Below are positions 5,241-5,768 of a stretch of 5,768 nt of DNA, one piece after another. Origin of the DNA: an archaeon. GTDB taxonomy: Archaea; Asgardarchaeota; Hermodarchaeia; Hermodarchaeales; Hermodarchaeaceae. The stretch covers positions 1 to 5,768 of the forward strand of contig JABXGU010000139.1 of the NCBI GenBank assembly GCA_016550415.1, read 5' to 3'. Below the pieces are notes generated by a model. It was given only the letters and a program-made list of their open reading frames with translations. It did not search any database and was not told the origin of the DNA. Position numbers and translations under genes: made by a program. How positions within the stretch are numbered: the stretch's first letter is position 1; each line of letters starts with the position of its first letter.

Positions 5241-5753
5241 CTATTGTTTGCTCTTTCTCAAACGTCGTATAATTCCGAGTAAAAAGTTGGCTCTTGGAAC
5301 CTTTTTCATATAGGTCCTGTAGTCATCTCCGAACTTCTCAATTGCTTCTCTGTCAGCTATTATCAAATCAATGTATGTCAATGGAAGAATGGGAATGCCC
5401 AGTAAGACAACAATCCAGTGCTGGAAAAGTAACATGCCAGCGATTGCCCAGAGCATAGATGTCACATATTGAGGATGTCGAACAATGGAGTATATTCCAG
5501 TGTCCACAACTTTGGTTGTGTGAACGTAGCTTTTTCCCTTTTCCACTCCACCTTTTCTGCGGAACTCGATTATCGGAAGAAAACCAAAAACTAGACCTGA
5601 AAAAATATAGAGACCCACTCCAGTATACGCTAGAATCTCAATTTGAGTAACTTCAGGTAGTAAATAAAGGCCAACGATTATCTGTGAGAGAAAAAGAATG
5701 ATAACAAGGGTCATCGGGAAAAAAGTTTTCCAAGACCGTCTCTTCGTGGGCAT
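5241..5753 (-). CDS. Integral membrane methyltransferase of the ICMT/PEMT (isoprenylcysteine carboxyl methyltransferase-like) family
   Basis: The 170-residue protein has four hydrophobic segments (about 13-32, 39-61, 97-112, 112-130). It carries the family signature VVDTGIYSIVRHPQYVTSM (82-100) and, after the last helix pair, ADREAIEKFGDDYRTYMKKVPR (133-154). The RHPxY and E...FG.DY..Y..KVP elements make up the cofactor-binding C-terminal part in ICMT and phospholipid N-methyltransferases. The enzyme would sit in the cytoplasmic membrane and methylate a lipid or lipophilic substrate with SAM. The acceptor cannot be inferred; prenylated CaaX proteins are not implied merely by the family. The ATG is supported by AGGGAG (5766-5761), seven bases upstream at the window's right edge. 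The soluble methyltransferase follows on the same strand, and the two may share a transcript. Confidence 0.88.
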   Translation of the reverse strand: MPTKRRSWKTFFPMTLVIILFLSQIIVGLYLLPEVTQIEILAYTGVGLYIFSGLVFGFLPIIEFRRKGGVEKGKSYVHTTKVVDTGIYSIVRHPQYVTSMLWAIAGMLLFQHWIVVLLGIPILPLTYIDLIIADREAIEKFGDDYRTYMKKVPRANFLLGIIRRLRKSKQ

Positions 5754-5768
5754 TCTATTTCTCCCTCA

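Noticed and set aside
1..5768. CRISPR array or defence island
   Set aside because: No regularly spaced direct repeats occur, and no nuclease, Cas, toxin-antitoxin or restriction motifs are seen in the genes.

Overview
The window is probably archaeal chromosomal DNA, moderately AT-rich. Support for this: short Shine-Dalgarno-like sites sit next to ATG starts, A/T-only TATA-like boxes lie upstream of genes, and the gene mix (RimK-type glutamate ligase, GH3-type adenylating enzyme, small GNAT, ICMT/PEMT-like membrane methyltransferase) suits an archaeon. An Asgard lineage of the Thorarchaeota type, or a methanogen relative, is my best guess. It is an inference from gene content, not a proven assignment.

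Layout from left to right. Bases 1-498 (+) hold the 3' part of a multi-pass membrane protein of unknown function that runs off the left edge. It converges on a GH3-family acyl-adenylate/amide synthetase (2165-588, -), with a 10-bp terminator-like hairpin between them. A gene-poor stretch of about 750 bases (2166-2918) follows. It contains a compact GC-richer island full of inverted repeats (2211-2452), then AT-rich DNA, a hairpin that could mask the ribosome site of a 13-codon ORF, and a terminator-like hairpin with a T-run. Next is a GNAT acetyltransferase (2919-3416, +), which converges after 21 bases on a RimK-family ATP-grasp ligase (4322-3438, -). A long inverted repeat enclosing a TATA-like box precedes the ligase gene. 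The right end, all on the minus strand, holds a class I SAM-dependent methyltransferase split by a frameshift (5151-4681 plus 4684-4481) and, upstream of it, an ICMT/PEMT-like membrane methyltransferase (5753-5241).

The genes do not form one clear pathway. The only likely co-transcribed group is the two methyltransferases. The strongest new observations are the methyltransferase broken at a run of five A, with signs of a second lesion at its 5' end; the structured intergenic island upstream of GH3; and the palindrome around the putative ligase promoter. I found no CRISPR array, intact transposase, tRNA, rRNA or recognisable defence system.
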